Shown here in pieces: positions 53,402 through 62,440 of a DNA stretch of 64,000 bases. The stretch covers positions 248,001-312,000 of the forward strand of contig LVAJ01000012.1 of NCBI GenBank assembly GCA_001603005.1. Direction: 5' to 3'. A program made the position numbers and the translations under genes. Under the pieces are notes generated by a model. That model searched no databases. It saw only the letters and a list, made by a program, of their open reading frames with translations, and had not been told where the DNA came from. This DNA is from Clostridiales bacterium Firm_04. GTDB lineage: Bacteria; Bacillota; Clostridia; Oscillospirales; Ruminococcaceae. How positions within the stretch are numbered: the first letter of the stretch is position 1; each line of letters starts with the position of its first letter.

Positions 53402-53896
53402 TCATTTCAGCGAACCGTTCGCAATGGATGCGACCAGACCGCCGTTCTGAATGATCTGCTGAATAAACGGCGGAAACGGTGCCGTATGGTACTCAGCGCC
53501 GGCCGTCAGATTGCGGATGATGCCGCTGTCAAGATCTGCTTCGACCTGATCGCCCTCTGCAAGATCCTCTGCGGCTTCGGGACATTCCACGATCGCCAGC
53601 CCGATGTTAATGGCATTGCGGTAAAAAATCCGCGCAAAGCTTTTGGCAATGACAAGGGAAATGCCGCTCGCCTGAATCGCAATCGGCGCATGCTCCCGCG
53701 AGGAACCGCAGCCGAAATTCTGTCCAGCAACAATGATATCGCCCGTCTTGACGCGCGTCACGAAGCTCTTGTCAAGATCTTCCATGCAGTGCGCAGCAAG
53801 CTCCGTCCGGCTGCTCGTGTTCAGGTAGCGCGCCGGAATAATGACATCGGTATCCACATGGTCGCCGTATTTCAGGACTTTGCCGGTCATTTTCAT
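53402..53896 (-). CDS. leuD: 3-isopropylmalate dehydratase, small subunit
   Basis: 164 residues; swivel domain that completes the isopropylmalate isomerase active site with LeuC. Seen: [15 protein letters not shown] and the conserved [16 protein letters not shown]. The ATG at 53896 overlaps the leuC stop by four bases (ATGA) and has GGAGGTGG upstream inside leuC; longer starts in the same frame fall within leuC and are rejected. Confidence 0.96.
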   Translation of the reverse strand: MKMTGKVLKYGDHVDTDVIIPARYLNTSSRTELAAHCMEDLDKSFVTRVKTGDIIVAGQNFGCGSSREHAPIAIQASGISLVIAKSFARIFYRNAINIGLAIVECPEAAEDLAEGDQVEADLDSGIIRNLTAGAEYHTAPFPPFIQQIIQNGGLVASIANGSLK

Positions 53897-55158
53897 TGTA
53901 CCACCTCCCACGGACTTGTGATCCTGCCGGTCAGCGCACTTGCCGCAGCGACTGCCGGACTTGCCAGATAGACCTCTGATGCGGGATGCCCCATTCTGCC
54001 GACAAAATTGCGGTTGGTCGTTGCAACTGCGCGCTCCCCTTCCGCCAGAATGCCCATATATCCACCGAGACACGGTCCGCAGGTCGGTGTCGAAACGACC
54101 GCACCGCTTTCGATAAAGATTTTGAGCAACCCCTGTTCCATTGCATCGAGATAGATCTGCTGCGTTGCGGGGATCACGATCACACGCACATTGGGCGCAC
54201 AGGTTTTCCCGCGCATGATCTCCGCTGCGAGCTGCAAATCTTCAAGTCTGCCGTTCGTACACGAACCGATCACGACCTGCTGGATCGGGATATCCCCGAT
54301 CATATCAAATGTTCTGGTATTTTCGGGTAAATGCGGAAACGCGACAGTCGGTTCGATCTCAGATAGATCGACCTCGATCGTCTCCTCATATTCAGCATCC
54401 GCATCCGCTGCATAGACCGTCGGTTCCGCAGCACCGTGCGCATGCAGATAGTCCAGCGTAACATCATCCACCGGAAAAATACCGTTTTTCGCGCCCGCTT
54501 CAATTGCCATGTTCGCCATGCAGAGCCGGTCGCTCATGGTCAGCGCAGCGACGCCGCTTCCGGTAAACTCCATGGAACGGTAACGCGCACCGTCCACACC
54601 GATCCTGCCGATGATATGCAGGATCACATCCTTTCCGGTCACGCAGCGCCGCAGCGAACCGGTCAGACGGATCTGCACCGCGGATGGCACCTTGAACCAT
54701 GCCTTGCCGATCGCCATTGCACAGCCCATATCCGTCGAGCCGACACCGGTCGAAAATGCGCCGAGTGCGCCGTAAGTGCAGGTATGCGAATCCGCACCGA
54801 TAACGGCATTGCCCGCCGTCACAAGTCCCTGCTCCGGCAGAAGCGCATGCTCAATGCCCATTCTGCCGACATCATAAAAATGCTCTACCTGCTGCCGTCC
54901 GCAGAAATCGCGGCACATTTTGCACTGCGCTGCTGCTTTGATATCCTTGTTCGGCACAAAATGATCCATGACCATTGTGATTTTGCTGCGGTCAAAAACG
55001 TCCGTTTTTCCGAGCTTTTCAAACTCCTGAATCGCAACCGGCGATGTAATATCATTTCCGAGTATCAGATCGACATTCGCGAGAATCAATTGACCTGCCG
55101 TGACGGAATCCAGTCCGGCATGTGCAGCCAGAATCTTCTGCGTCATTGTCATACTCAT
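53893..55158 (-). CDS. leuC: 3-isopropylmalate dehydratase, large subunit
   Basis: 421-residue aconitase-family subunit that holds the 4Fe-4S cluster and converts 2- to 3-isopropylmalate. Seen: [37 protein letters not shown] (first cluster Cys) and [14 protein letters not shown] (the CxxC pair). It is the short archaeal/Clostridia-type LeuC. GGAGGA lies six bases before ATG 55158. Second gene of the leu operon. Confidence 0.97.
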   Translation of the reverse strand: MSMTMTQKILAAHAGLDSVTAGQLILANVDLILGNDITSPVAIQEFEKLGKTDVFDRSKITMVMDHFVPNKDIKAAAQCKMCRDFCGRQQVEHFYDVGRMGIEHALLPEQGLVTAGNAVIGADSHTCTYGALGAFSTGVGSTDMGCAMAIGKAWFKVPSAVQIRLTGSLRRCVTGKDVILHIIGRIGVDGARYRSMEFTGSGVAALTMSDRLCMANMAIEAGAKNGIFPVDDVTLDYLHAHGAAEPTVYAADADAEYEETIEVDLSEIEPTVAFPHLPENTRTFDMIGDIPIQQVVIGSCTNGRLEDLQLAAEIMRGKTCAPNVRVIVIPATQQIYLDAMEQGLLKIFIESGAVVSTPTCGPCLGGYMGILAEGERAVATTNRNFVGRMGHPASEVYLASPAVAAASALTGRITSPWEVVQ

Positions 55159-55200
55159 ACGATCTCCTCCTTTGCGCTGACGCGCCGGATGATGTTCGCG

Positions 55201-56868
55201 TCAACCCTGCTCTTTCAGCATGTTATTGATCGCGCTGACAAATGCCTTGATCGAAGATGTGATGATATCATTGTCGATGCCCGTACCCCAGAAGCTTGCT
55301 CCGTCACCGGTCGTGACCTCCACATAGGAAACCGCCTTGGAGGACGATCCGACTTCCAGTGCATGCTCGGTATAGCTGTTGATCGTAAAATCAAGTCCGG
55401 TATAGGAACGAACAGCATTGCTGACTGCATCCAGACGGCCGTTGCCGTTGTTGGTCGCAGAAGCAGTTGTGCCGTGATACTCAATGTCAATGGTCGCTTC
55501 AATGCCGTTATGCTGAACGAAATGCACCGCCGTCAGATTGAGCGGCGCGGTAATGTCCACATAATGTTCCTTGAAAATGTCATAGACCTCATTCGGCTGA
55601 AGCTCCTTGTGCTGATGATCGGAAATGCTCTTGACGAGATAACCGACCGTTTCGCGCATGCGCTTCGGCAGATTGTAGCCGAATTTGGTTTCGAGAATAT
55701 AGCCAATGCCGCCCTTGCCGGACTGGCTGTTGATGCGGATCACATCGGAATCATATTCTCTGCCGATATCGGCGGGATCAATCGGCAGATACGGCACCGT
55801 CCAGTGCGGATCGCCCGTTTCGCTGCGCCACTTCAAGCCCTTTGCGATCGCATCCTGATGCGATCCGCTGAATGCCGCAAAGACCAGCTTTCCGGTATAC
55901 GGCTGCCGCTCATTCACATCCATATGCGTGACGCGGGTGTACATCTCCGTGATCGTCGGGATATCGCTGAAATCGAGGTTCGGATCCACGCCCTGCGCAT
56001 ACATATTCAGCGCCAGCGTGATGATATCGACATTGCCGGTGCGTTCACCGTTTCCGAACAGCGTGCCCTCGACGCGGTCGGCACCTGCGAGCAGTCCCAT
56101 TTCCGTGTCCGCGACTGCACATCCACGGTCATTGTGCGGATGCAGCGAAACGATCACATTTTCGCGGTATTTCAGGTTTTCACACATATAGGCAACCTGA
56201 TTTGCGTAAACATGCGGCATGGAGAGCTGCACCGTGACCGGCAGATTGATGATAACCGGATCATCCTTTGTCGGCTGCCAGACATCCAGCACTGCATTGC
56301 AGATCTCGGCTGCAAATTCCGGTTCGGTTCCCGTAAAGCTTTCCGGAGAATACTCGAAGCGGATATTGCCGTCTGCCTGTTCGCGATACTGCTTGCAGAG
56401 CTTTGCGCCGGAAACAGCAATGTCAATGATCTCGGCCTTCTCCATGCGGAACACCTGCTCGCGCTGTGCGGATGAAGTGGAATTATAGAGATGCACGATC
56501 GCATTTTTACATCCCTTCAGCGCTTCAAATGTCTTCTGAATGATGTGCTCTCTGGACTGCGTGAGCACCTGGATCGTCACATCATCCGGAATAAGATCCT
56601 GCTCGATCAGTTCGCGGCAGAACTCATATTCTGTTTCGGATGCTGCGGGAAAACCGATCTCGATCTCCTTGAACCCGATTGCGATCAATGTCGAAAAATA
56701 CTCCAGCTTTTCGGTCAGGCTCATCGGGATCACCAATGCCTGATTGCCGTCGCGCAGATCGACGCTGCACCACTGCGGTGCGCGGTCGATATAGGTTTTG
56801 CTCATCCAGTCTGTTTTGGGCTTCGGCGCAGCATAAAACTGTCTTGTGTACTTGTCTGCGTTTTTCAT
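55201..56868 (-). CDS. leuA: 2-isopropylmalate synthase (long form)
   Basis: Condenses acetyl-CoA and 2-oxoisovalerate, the committed step to leucine. 555 residues of the long, mycobacterial/fungal-like subtype. Catalytic barrel 30-310: CSVDLRDGNQALVIPMS (metal Asp and Arg), EIGFPAASETEYEF, SLHPHNDRGCAVADTE (metal His-x-His). The linker holds the SGKGGIGY block, and residues about 420-555 form the leucine-binding regulatory domain. GGAGGTG precedes ATG 56868. First gene of the operon, behind the T-box leader. Confidence 0.97.
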   Translation of the reverse strand: MKNADKYTRQFYAAPKPKTDWMSKTYIDRAPQWCSVDLRDGNQALVIPMSLTEKLEYFSTLIAIGFKEIEIGFPAASETEYEFCRELIEQDLIPDDVTIQVLTQSREHIIQKTFEALKGCKNAIVHLYNSTSSAQREQVFRMEKAEIIDIAVSGAKLCKQYREQADGNIRFEYSPESFTGTEPEFAAEICNAVLDVWQPTKDDPVIINLPVTVQLSMPHVYANQVAYMCENLKYRENVIVSLHPHNDRGCAVADTEMGLLAGADRVEGTLFGNGERTGNVDIITLALNMYAQGVDPNLDFSDIPTITEMYTRVTHMDVNERQPYTGKLVFAAFSGSHQDAIAKGLKWRSETGDPHWTVPYLPIDPADIGREYDSDVIRINSQSGKGGIGYILETKFGYNLPKRMRETVGYLVKSISDHQHKELQPNEVYDIFKEHYVDITAPLNLTAVHFVQHNGIEATIDIEYHGTTASATNNGNGRLDAVSNAVRSYTGLDFTINSYTEHALEVGSSSKAVSYVEVTTGDGASFWGTGIDNDIITSSIKAFVSAINNMLKEQG

Positions 56869-56912
56869 TTTTTACACCTCCGTAGAATGTCTGCATGAAA
56901 AGGTCGGATAAT

Positions 56913-56950
56913 AAAAAATCGCCCCTTTCCATGTGTTCGGAAAGAGACGA
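56913..56950 (-). terminator. T-box terminator hairpin
   Basis: Minus strand arms TCGTCTCTTTCC and GGAAAGGGGCGA then T6. Confidence 0.92.
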
Positions 56951-57189
56951 AGCTTCTATCTGAATACTCCGCGGTACCACTCTTTTTGACACGCAAGCGT
57001 GCCCGCTCATCTGCGTCGCTGTGAACGCATGTCTCTGTCACGGGAGAACCCGGTCAAACCTAATCGCATCGCTGCTTTCAGCCGACTGCTCAGGGAGGAG
57101 CTATGACCTTCGGCGCGCTGCTGCCTTTCAGCAACCGGCAGCTCTCTGTGAACGAACCATAAGGTTTTTTATCCCTTCATCGCATTTAT
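56913..57189 (-). promoter_or_regulatory. T-box leader of the leu operon
   Basis: tRNA-sensing riboswitch. The T-box sequence AGTGGTACCGCGGAG (minus strand of 56967-56981) is unmistakable; upstream lies a long stem I with the AGAGAG element (bulge region) and two adjacent CTC triplets (57098-57100 and 57095-57097), either of which could be a leucine specifier codon. The T-box arm is followed by a terminator whose fold competes with tRNA-stabilised antitermination. Uncharged tRNA-Leu is expected to turn the operon on; the specifier assignment is inference from the genes controlled. Confidence 0.93.
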
Positions 57190-57195
57190 GTGTGG

Positions 57196-57224
57196 ATTAT
57201 AACATATTTTTGCAGGTTTGTCAA
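57196..57224 (-). promoter_or_regulatory. Promoter of the T-box-leu operon
   Basis: Minus strand: TTGACA (57219-57224), 17 bp, TATAAT (57196-57201); both boxes are perfect consensus. Confidence 0.9.
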
Positions 57225-57251
57225 GCACTTTTCAAAAATTTCTTTCACAGA

Positions 57252-57284
57252 AAACGGACAGGATCCGAAAACCCCGTCCGTCTT
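57252..57284 (-). terminator. Terminator after trxB
   Basis: Minus strand arms ACGGACGGG and CCTGTCCGT, nine-base loop, then TTTC; right behind the trxB stop. Confidence 0.72.
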
Positions 57285-57286
57285 TG

Positions 57287-58210
57287 TTATCTGTCGAGAT
57301 ATCTGCATGCTGCCAGCGCAGCAGAGGCGCCGTCCGCAACAGCCGTCACGACCTGCCGCACGGCTTTTGTACGGCAGTCGCCTGCTGTAAAGATGCCGGC
57401 GGTATCGGTCATGCAGCGTTCATCTGCAATGATATAGCCGTTCGGATCGAGTGCTGTCCATGCGGAAAACGCATCGTTTTCCGGCTGCTGTCCGATCGCA
57501 ACAAACATGCCTTCCACTGCAAGAATCTCCGGCGTTTTCTCGGTGCCGCGCAGGATCCGGATGCCTTCCAGACGTTCTTCGCCCAACAGCGCATCCACCG
57601 AAGCGTCGCAGATCACCGCAACATTCTCCAGCTTTTTCACTTTCTCCTGCAAAACCGGATCACCGGTCAGCTCCGGCAGATTCTGCACGATCGTCACGGA
57701 TGTGCAGATCTCCGAAAGAAACACCGCATCCTGCAGCGCTGTGTTTCCGCCGCCGATCACCGCAACATTGCGGTCGCGGAAAAATGCGCCGTCACAGACT
57801 GCACAGTAGCAGACGCCGTGTCCGGTCAGATCCGCTTCATGCGCAATGCCGAGCGTCCGGTGCTTGGAACCGGTCGCCAGAATCACTGATTTTGCGTAGT
57901 ATGTTCCGTATTCTCCGGTCAGCGAAAAGCCGTCTTCCTGCTTTTCGATCGCGGTAATATTGTCCATCTCCAGCACGGTGCCGTGTGCCTCTGCCTGCGT
58001 CATCAGCTTCTCTGCAAATTCAGAGCCGCTGATCTCCATAGCAGTCGGATAGTTCTCGATTTTCGGCGAGAACGTGATCTGTCCGCCGAAATTTTCCTTT
58101 TCGATGACGACCACCGATTTTCCCGCACGCCGCGCATAGAGTGCGGCTGTCAGACCGGCAGGTCCCGATCCGACAACCGCAATATCATACCATTCAGCCA
58201 TATCCCGCAT
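57287..58210 (-). CDS. trxB: Thioredoxin reductase-like flavoprotein
   Basis: 307-residue FAD/NAD(P)H oxidoreductase that reduces thioredoxin-like proteins. FAD loop VVGSGPAGLTAALYARR (about 12-28), redox-active CAVC at 136-139, second Rossmann loop VIGGGNTALQDA, and the FAD-binding TAGDCRTKAVRQVVTAVADGA end. The start ATG 58210 overlaps the nrdD stop (TGATG); an alternative ATG at 58201 exists. The second nucleotide loop lacks the usual HRRxxxR NADPH motif, so the electron donor may be NADH or ferredoxin-type; not resolved. The context suggests it reduces the redoxin domain fused to NrdD. Confidence 0.9.
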   Translation of the reverse strand: MRDMAEWYDIAVVGSGPAGLTAALYARRAGKSVVVIEKENFGGQITFSPKIENYPTAMEISGSEFAEKLMTQAEAHGTVLEMDNITAIEKQEDGFSLTGEYGTYYAKSVILATGSKHRTLGIAHEADLTGHGVCYCAVCDGAFFRDRNVAVIGGGNTALQDAVFLSEICTSVTIVQNLPELTGDPVLQEKVKKLENVAVICDASVDALLGEERLEGIRILRGTEKTPEILAVEGMFVAIGQQPENDAFSAWTALDPNGYIIADERCMTDTAGIFTAGDCRTKAVRQVVTAVADGASAALAACRYLDR

Positions 58211-60597
58211 CAGTTCGCGCGCTGCTTCACGGTTTCTTCCGTGAACTTGCGGATGTTCGAGACATTGACGATCTGCTCATAGGAATCGCCGGACACGACA
58301 ACGAGTGTCGGTGCCTGATGAATGTCAAACTGCTCTGCCATTTCCGGCTGCTCGTCCGCGATCACTTTGCGATACGCGATCTCCGCCTGATCAAGGAAGC
58401 GCTCTGCCATTTTGCAGTTCGGGCAGGTTCTGGTCGCGAACAGCAGGATCTCCTGCTCGGTTTCGCCGTTTTTGACCGCGGCAACCGATTCCGGCACATT
58501 GACTGCGCCCTTGCGCTTCAGGATGCTGCGCTCGATGACATATTCCTTACGGTCCTTGAACTCCTGTGCCTTGCCGTCGTTGAAGTTCTTGACCGGACGG
58601 TAATAACCCGTGATGCGGCTGTAAACCTCAGTCTCCGCACCGCACTCCGGACAGACATACTGCTCGCCGACCAGATAGCCGTGATTGCGGCAGACCGAAT
58701 AGGTCGGGGACATGGTGTAGTACGGCAGCTTGTAGTTCTCTGCGATCTTGCGCACGAGCGTAGCAGCAGCCTTCCAGTCCGGCAGCTTTTCGCCGAGATA
58801 TGCATGGAACACGGTACCGGACGTATATCTGGTCTGGAGATCGTCCTGAATATCCAGTGCAGAGAAGATATCCTCGGAGAAGCCGACCGGCAGATGCGAG
58901 CTGTTGGTGTAATACGGCGTCTTGCCCGGCTCTGCTGCGGTGATGATATCCGGATAACGCGCAACATCGTGCTTTGCCAGACGGAAGGTCGTGGATTCAG
59001 CCGGCGTTGCTTCCAGATTGTAGAGATCGCCGTAGAGCTCCTGATAGTCCATCAGACGCTCGCGCATGTGATCGAGCACCTGCTTGGTGAACTCCTGCGT
59101 TTCGGGATGCGTCAGATCCTTGCGCAGCCACTTCGCATTCAGACCGGTCTCGTTCATGCCGATCAGACCGATCGTCGAGAAGTGATTGTCCAGTGTGCCG
59201 AGGTAGCGCTTGGTGTAGGGATACAGTCCCTCATTCAGCAGCTTGGTGATAATGGTGCGCTTGATTTTCAGGCTGCGTGCAGCAATGTCCATCAGCTTGT
59301 CAAGGCGGTGATAGAAGTCCTGCTCGTCCTCGGAAAGATATGCAAGGCGCGGCATATTGAGCGTCACGACGCCGACAGAACCGGTGCTTTCGCCGCTGCC
59401 GAAGAAACCGCCGCTCTTTTTGCGCAGCTCGCGCAGGTCAAGACGCAGACGGCAGCACATGCTGCGGATATCGCTCGGCTCCATATCGCTGTTGATGTAG
59501 TTGGAGAAGTACGGCGTGCCGTATTTTGCAGTCATCTCAAACAGCAGACGGTTGTTCTCGGTCTCAGACCAGTCAAATTCCTTTGTAATGGAGTAGGTCG
59601 GGATCGGATACTGGAATCCTCTGCCCTGTGCGTCGCCTTCGATCATGGTCTCGATGAATGCCTTGTTGACCATGTCCATTTCCTTTTTGCAGTCCTTATA
59701 CTTGAACGGCATTTCCTTGCCGCCGACGATGCAGTTCAGCTCTGCGAGGTCATTCGGAACGGTCCAGTCCAGCGTAATGTTGGAGAACGGTGCCTGTGTA
59801 CCCCAGCGGGACGGCGTATTCACACCAAACACAAAGGATTCGATGCATTTTTTGACCTGATCGTAGGGCAGATTATCCGCCTTGACAAACGGCGCAAGAT
59901 AGGTGTCAAACGAGGAAAATGCCTGTGCGCCTGCCCATTCATTCTGCATGATGCCGAGGAAGTTGACCATCTGGTTGCAGAGCGTCGCAAGATGCTTTGC
60001 CGGAGCAGAGGTGATCTTGCCTTCGACGCCGCCGAGACCTTCCTGTATCAGCTGCTTCAGCGACCAGCCCGCGCAGTAGCCGGTCAGCATGGAAAGATCG
60101 TGGATATGCATATCGCCGGTGCGGTGCGCATTTGCGATCTCCTCGTCATAGATCTCGGAGAGCCAGTAGTTCGCGGTGATCGCGCCGGAGTTGTTCAGGA
60201 TCAGACCGCCGACCGAATAGGTCACAGTGGAGTTTTCCTTTACGCGCCAGTCGGTTACCTTGACATAGCTGTCAACTGTATCCTTGTAATCCAGAATCGT
60301 CGATTTCATGTTGCGGAGCTTTTCCCGCTGCTTGCGGTACAGAATATAAGCCTTCGCAATGTCGCTGTATCCTGCTTCACCGAGCACATGCTCAACGCTG
60401 TCCTGAATATCTTCCACAGCGATCATGTCGTCCTTGATCTTGCTTTCAAAATCAGCAGTCACGCGCAGCGCGAGGAAGTCGATGACAGAGGGATGATACT
60501 GCTTATTCTGTGCCTCAAATGCCTTGCGGATCGCTTCTGCGATCTTCGTGATCTCAAAATCGACGACTTTTCCGTCTCGTTTGGTAACCTGATACAT
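58210..60597 (-). CDS. nrdD: Anaerobic ribonucleoside-triphosphate reductase fused to a glutaredoxin-like domain
   Basis: Class III glycyl-radical enzyme making dNTPs without oxygen. Residues 1-95: ATP-cone for allosteric control (TKRDGKVVDFEITKIAEAI). Catalytic barrel about 110-620. Zinc site and radical loop: CRNHGYLVGEQYVCPECG then RITGYYRPV with the glycyl-radical Gly near residue 664. After a linker, residues about 711-795 form a glutaredoxin/NrdH-like domain (EILLFATRTCPNCKMAERFL, CPNC at 725-728, and QAPTLVV with the cis-Pro). This fusion points to the NrdD subgroup that draws electrons from redoxins rather than formate. AGGAGG lies seven bases before the ATG. Middle gene of nrdG-nrdD-trxB. 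Confidence 0.95.
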   Translation of the reverse strand: MYQVTKRDGKVVDFEITKIAEAIRKAFEAQNKQYHPSVIDFLALRVTADFESKIKDDMIAVEDIQDSVEHVLGEAGYSDIAKAYILYRKQREKLRNMKSTILDYKDTVDSYVKVTDWRVKENSTVTYSVGGLILNNSGAITANYWLSEIYDEEIANAHRTGDMHIHDLSMLTGYCAGWSLKQLIQEGLGGVEGKITSAPAKHLATLCNQMVNFLGIMQNEWAGAQAFSSFDTYLAPFVKADNLPYDQVKKCIESFVFGVNTPSRWGTQAPFSNITLDWTVPNDLAELNCIVGGKEMPFKYKDCKKEMDMVNKAFIETMIEGDAQGRGFQYPIPTYSITKEFDWSETENNRLLFEMTAKYGTPYFSNYINSDMEPSDIRSMCCRLRLDLRELRKKSGGFFGSGESTGSVGVVTLNMPRLAYLSEDEQDFYHRLDKLMDIAARSLKIKRTIITKLLNEGLYPYTKRYLGTLDNHFSTIGLIGMNETGLNAKWLRKDLTHPETQEFTKQVLDHMRERLMDYQELYGDLYNLEATPAESTTFRLAKHDVARYPDIITAAEPGKTPYYTNSSHLPVGFSEDIFSALDIQDDLQTRYTSGTVFHAYLGEKLPDWKAAATLVRKIAENYKLPYYTMSPTYSVCRNHGYLVGEQYVCPECGAETEVYSRITGYYRPVKNFNDGKAQEFKDRKEYVIERSILKRKGAVNVPESVAAVKNGETEQEILLFATRTCPNCKMAERFLDQAEIAYRKVIADEQPEMAEQFDIHQAPTLVVVSGDSYEQIVNVSNIRKFTEETVKQRAN

Positions 60598-60635
60598 GAG
60601 AAAACCTCCTGATAATATAGTAGTGCTCCGAGCTT

Positions 60636-61328
60636 TCAGATGCCGCGCAGTGCAGCATTCGGTACGTCTTTACGGACAATTTCGAGAAACTGCCGCATCT
60701 CGGAAGGCGTGAACCCGCTCACGCTGTTGTCGATCAGCTGACCGGTATTCCTGAAATTCTGCAAAAAATAGGCGTCTGCGCCGCGGATCCATTTTCCGAT
60801 CGCGGCAAAGTCCTCCGCAGTGTGATACTGCCGGACGACAGTGGTGCGGAACTCATAAGGGATCTTCCCCTGCTGCATCAGATACCGGACACTGCGATGC
60901 ACCGCGTCAATGCTGATCCGCTCTGTACCGGCGGTCGCAGCATATTTTTCGGGGCAGTTCTTGATATCCATTGCAACCATATCTATGAGTCCGCTTTCAC
61001 AGATCTCGCGCAGCTTCTCGGGATTGGTGCCGTTTGTGTCAAGCTTGACCGCATAGCCCATGTCCCGTATCGGCAAAAGAAAATCCGGAAGATCAGGCTG
61101 GAGCAGCGGTTCGCCGCCGGTCACGCATACGCCGTCGAGCAAACCGACTCGCTTGCGCAGAAACGCATACAACTCGTCCGTTGTTACCGAATCCGTCAGC
61201 GGCTCCGTCACCAGCCCTGCATTGTGGCAGAACGGGCAGCGGAGATTGCAGCCCCATGTGAAAACCGTACAGGCTGTTTTCCCGGGGAAATCGAGCAGTG
61301 TCAACTTTTGAAAGCCAGCGATTTTCAC
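60636..61328 (-). CDS. nrdG: Anaerobic ribonucleotide reductase activase (radical SAM)
   Basis: Generates the glycyl radical on NrdD by reductive cleavage of S-adenosylmethionine. About 230 residues; the 4Fe-4S/SAM motif is CTVFTWGCNLRCPFCHNAGL with CNLRCPFC (C-x3-C-x2-C), then VCVTGGEPLLQ (GGE motif) and KLDTNGTNPEKL. Two starts are possible: ATG 61334 touches GAGGT, so GTG 61328, seven bases from GAGG, is preferred. First gene of the operon, directly under paired NrdR boxes. It belongs to the longer NrdG2-like group found with redoxin-linked NrdD. Confidence 0.92.
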   Translation of the reverse strand: MKIAGFQKLTLLDFPGKTACTVFTWGCNLRCPFCHNAGLVTEPLTDSVTTDELYAFLRKRVGLLDGVCVTGGEPLLQPDLPDFLLPIRDMGYAVKLDTNGTNPEKLREICESGLIDMVAMDIKNCPEKYAATAGTERISIDAVHRSVRYLMQQGKIPYEFRTTVVRQYHTAEDFAAIGKWIRGADAYFLQNFRNTGQLIDNSVSGFTPSEMRQFLEIVRKDVPNAALRGI

Positions 61329-61416
61329 GTACATACCTCATTTTCATATGATTGTTAAAACTTTGCCGTAAGCCTTGTGCCGCATATTCCTGCAAAAGCG
61401 ATTGAATTGGCATAAA

Positions 61417-61464
61417 ACACAAGATATAGTGTCGAGGAGTTTCTTTCAGCACAATACCTCGTGT
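61417..61464 (-). promoter_or_regulatory. Two NrdR boxes upstream of nrdG
   Basis: Minus strand ACACTATATCTTGTGT (61417-61432) fits the NrdR consensus acaCwAtATaTwGtgt nearly perfectly, and ACACGAGGTATTGTGC (61449-61464) is a weaker second copy. Start-to-start distance is 32 bp, the normal three-turn spacing for cooperative NrdR binding. They lie just downstream of the -10 box, suited to repression. Confidence 0.88.
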
Positions 61465-61472
61465 CTTCATCT

Positions 61473-61501
61473 ATTCTAGCAGATTTCCCTCCGTTTGTCA
61501 A
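61473..61501 (-). promoter_or_regulatory. nrdG-nrdD-trxB promoter
   Basis: Minus strand: TTGACA (61496-61501), 17 bp, TAGAAT (61473-61478). Confidence 0.82.
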
Positions 61502-61547
61502 GAACGAAATATATATTTTTATGTTTTATCTAATTCTATAAATACAA

Positions 61548-61587
61548 CAGATCCTATTTCAACAGAAGCAGTTGAAAACAGGATCTG
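61548..61587 (-). terminator. Long hairpin after ogt
   Basis: Outer arms CAGATCCT / AGGATCTG and inner arms TTTCAAC / GTTGAAA around a short loop; no clear T run on either strand, so terminator function is probable but not certain. Confidence 0.6.
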
Positions 61588-61615
61588 CCGGATTATTTAC
61601 GCAGCCGCGCGGATT

Positions 61616-62134
61616 TCATCGAACAGCACCCAAGCTGCGCAAAATCATTTGCTCATGTTTCAACAGCCAGCGCTTCCGGTCGGTGCCGCCGGCATAGCCG
61701 GTCAGACTGCCGTCAGAACCGATGACACGGTGACAGGGCACGATCAGCGACACCGGATTGTGTCCGACCGCACCGCCGACCGCCAGCGCCGACATCGTGC
61801 CGCGCCCCTCAGCATGTGCAATCTCCGCTGCGATCGCACCATATGTTGTGACCGTGCCAAACGGAATCCGGTAGAGCAGCTGCCAGACCTTCTGCCGGAA
61901 CGCAGTCCCGCGAAGATGCAGCGGCGGCGTGAAATCCGGCATCTCCCCGCCGAAATATACCGCAAGCCACCGTTCTGCCAGCGCAAACACATCCAGTTCC
62001 CGCTCTGCAAAGTCCGCCGCCAGACCGGCACCGCAATATTTCTGACCGTCAAACCAGAGTCCGGTCAGCGCTTCGCCGTCGGACGCCAGCAGGATCCTGC
62101 CGAGCGGCGAATCCGTATACTTTATATAATCCAT
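61616..62134 (-). CDS. ogt: Methylated-DNA--protein-cysteine S-methyltransferase
   Basis: Suicide DNA repair protein that removes alkyl groups from O6 of guanine. ATG 62134 is chosen over 62233 because GAGGT is six bases upstream and the shorter form has normal length (172 residues). Seen: VTTYGAIAAEIAHAEG helix-turn-helix, the arginine-finger region, and the active site IVPCHRVIGSDGSLTGYAGG with acceptor Cys near 138. No Ada-type regulatory domain. Monocistronic, promoter at 62172-62200. Confidence 0.95.
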   Translation of the reverse strand: MDYIKYTDSPLGRILLASDGEALTGLWFDGQKYCGAGLAADFAERELDVFALAERWLAVYFGGEMPDFTPPLHLRGTAFRQKVWQLLYRIPFGTVTTYGAIAAEIAHAEGRGTMSALAVGGAVGHNPVSLIVPCHRVIGSDGSLTGYAGGTDRKRWLLKHEQMILRSLGAVR

Positions 62135-62171
62135 GTTTTTACCTCGTTTCTCTGCTTGATATGCTGTCAAA

Positions 62172-62200
62172 AATATACGGGATTCCGGATGAAAAGTCAA
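62172..62200 (-). promoter_or_regulatory. ogt promoter
   Basis: Minus strand: TTGACT (62195-62200), 17 bp, TATATT (62172-62177). Between here and the next promoter at 62348 (about 147 bp) nothing further is seen. Confidence 0.75.
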
Positions 62201-62347
62201 CCGCTGCAGGAAGATTCCACAAGAATCCCGCAAAAATCAGACAAATTGTGAACGGTCTGTCAAATTCAGCATCTATCAGTCGTCAGAACAAACGCATTTG
62301 CTGTATTTTTACATATCCAAAAGGCTGTTCGGATCGAAAATCAGGGC

Positions 62348-62376
62348 TTGACATCAGCCGCGGAATATGGTATAAT
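62348..62376 (+). promoter_or_regulatory. Promoter of the ACT gene-hom operon
   Basis: TTGACA (62348-62353), 17 bp, TATAAT (62371-62376): perfect consensus, followed by a small CCGTC-ACA-GACGG hairpin in the leader. Confidence 0.9.
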
Positions 62377-62440
62377 GAACATGTTAGAAAAACAACTGTC
62401 CGTCACAGACGGAAGATACCGAAGGAGGCAGCGTCACTTC

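Noticed and set aside
61093..61470. 125-codon minus-strand frame starting in the nrd promoter
   Set aside because: Starts near the expected transcript start, runs over the NrdR box and then out of frame into nrdG; no ribosome site.
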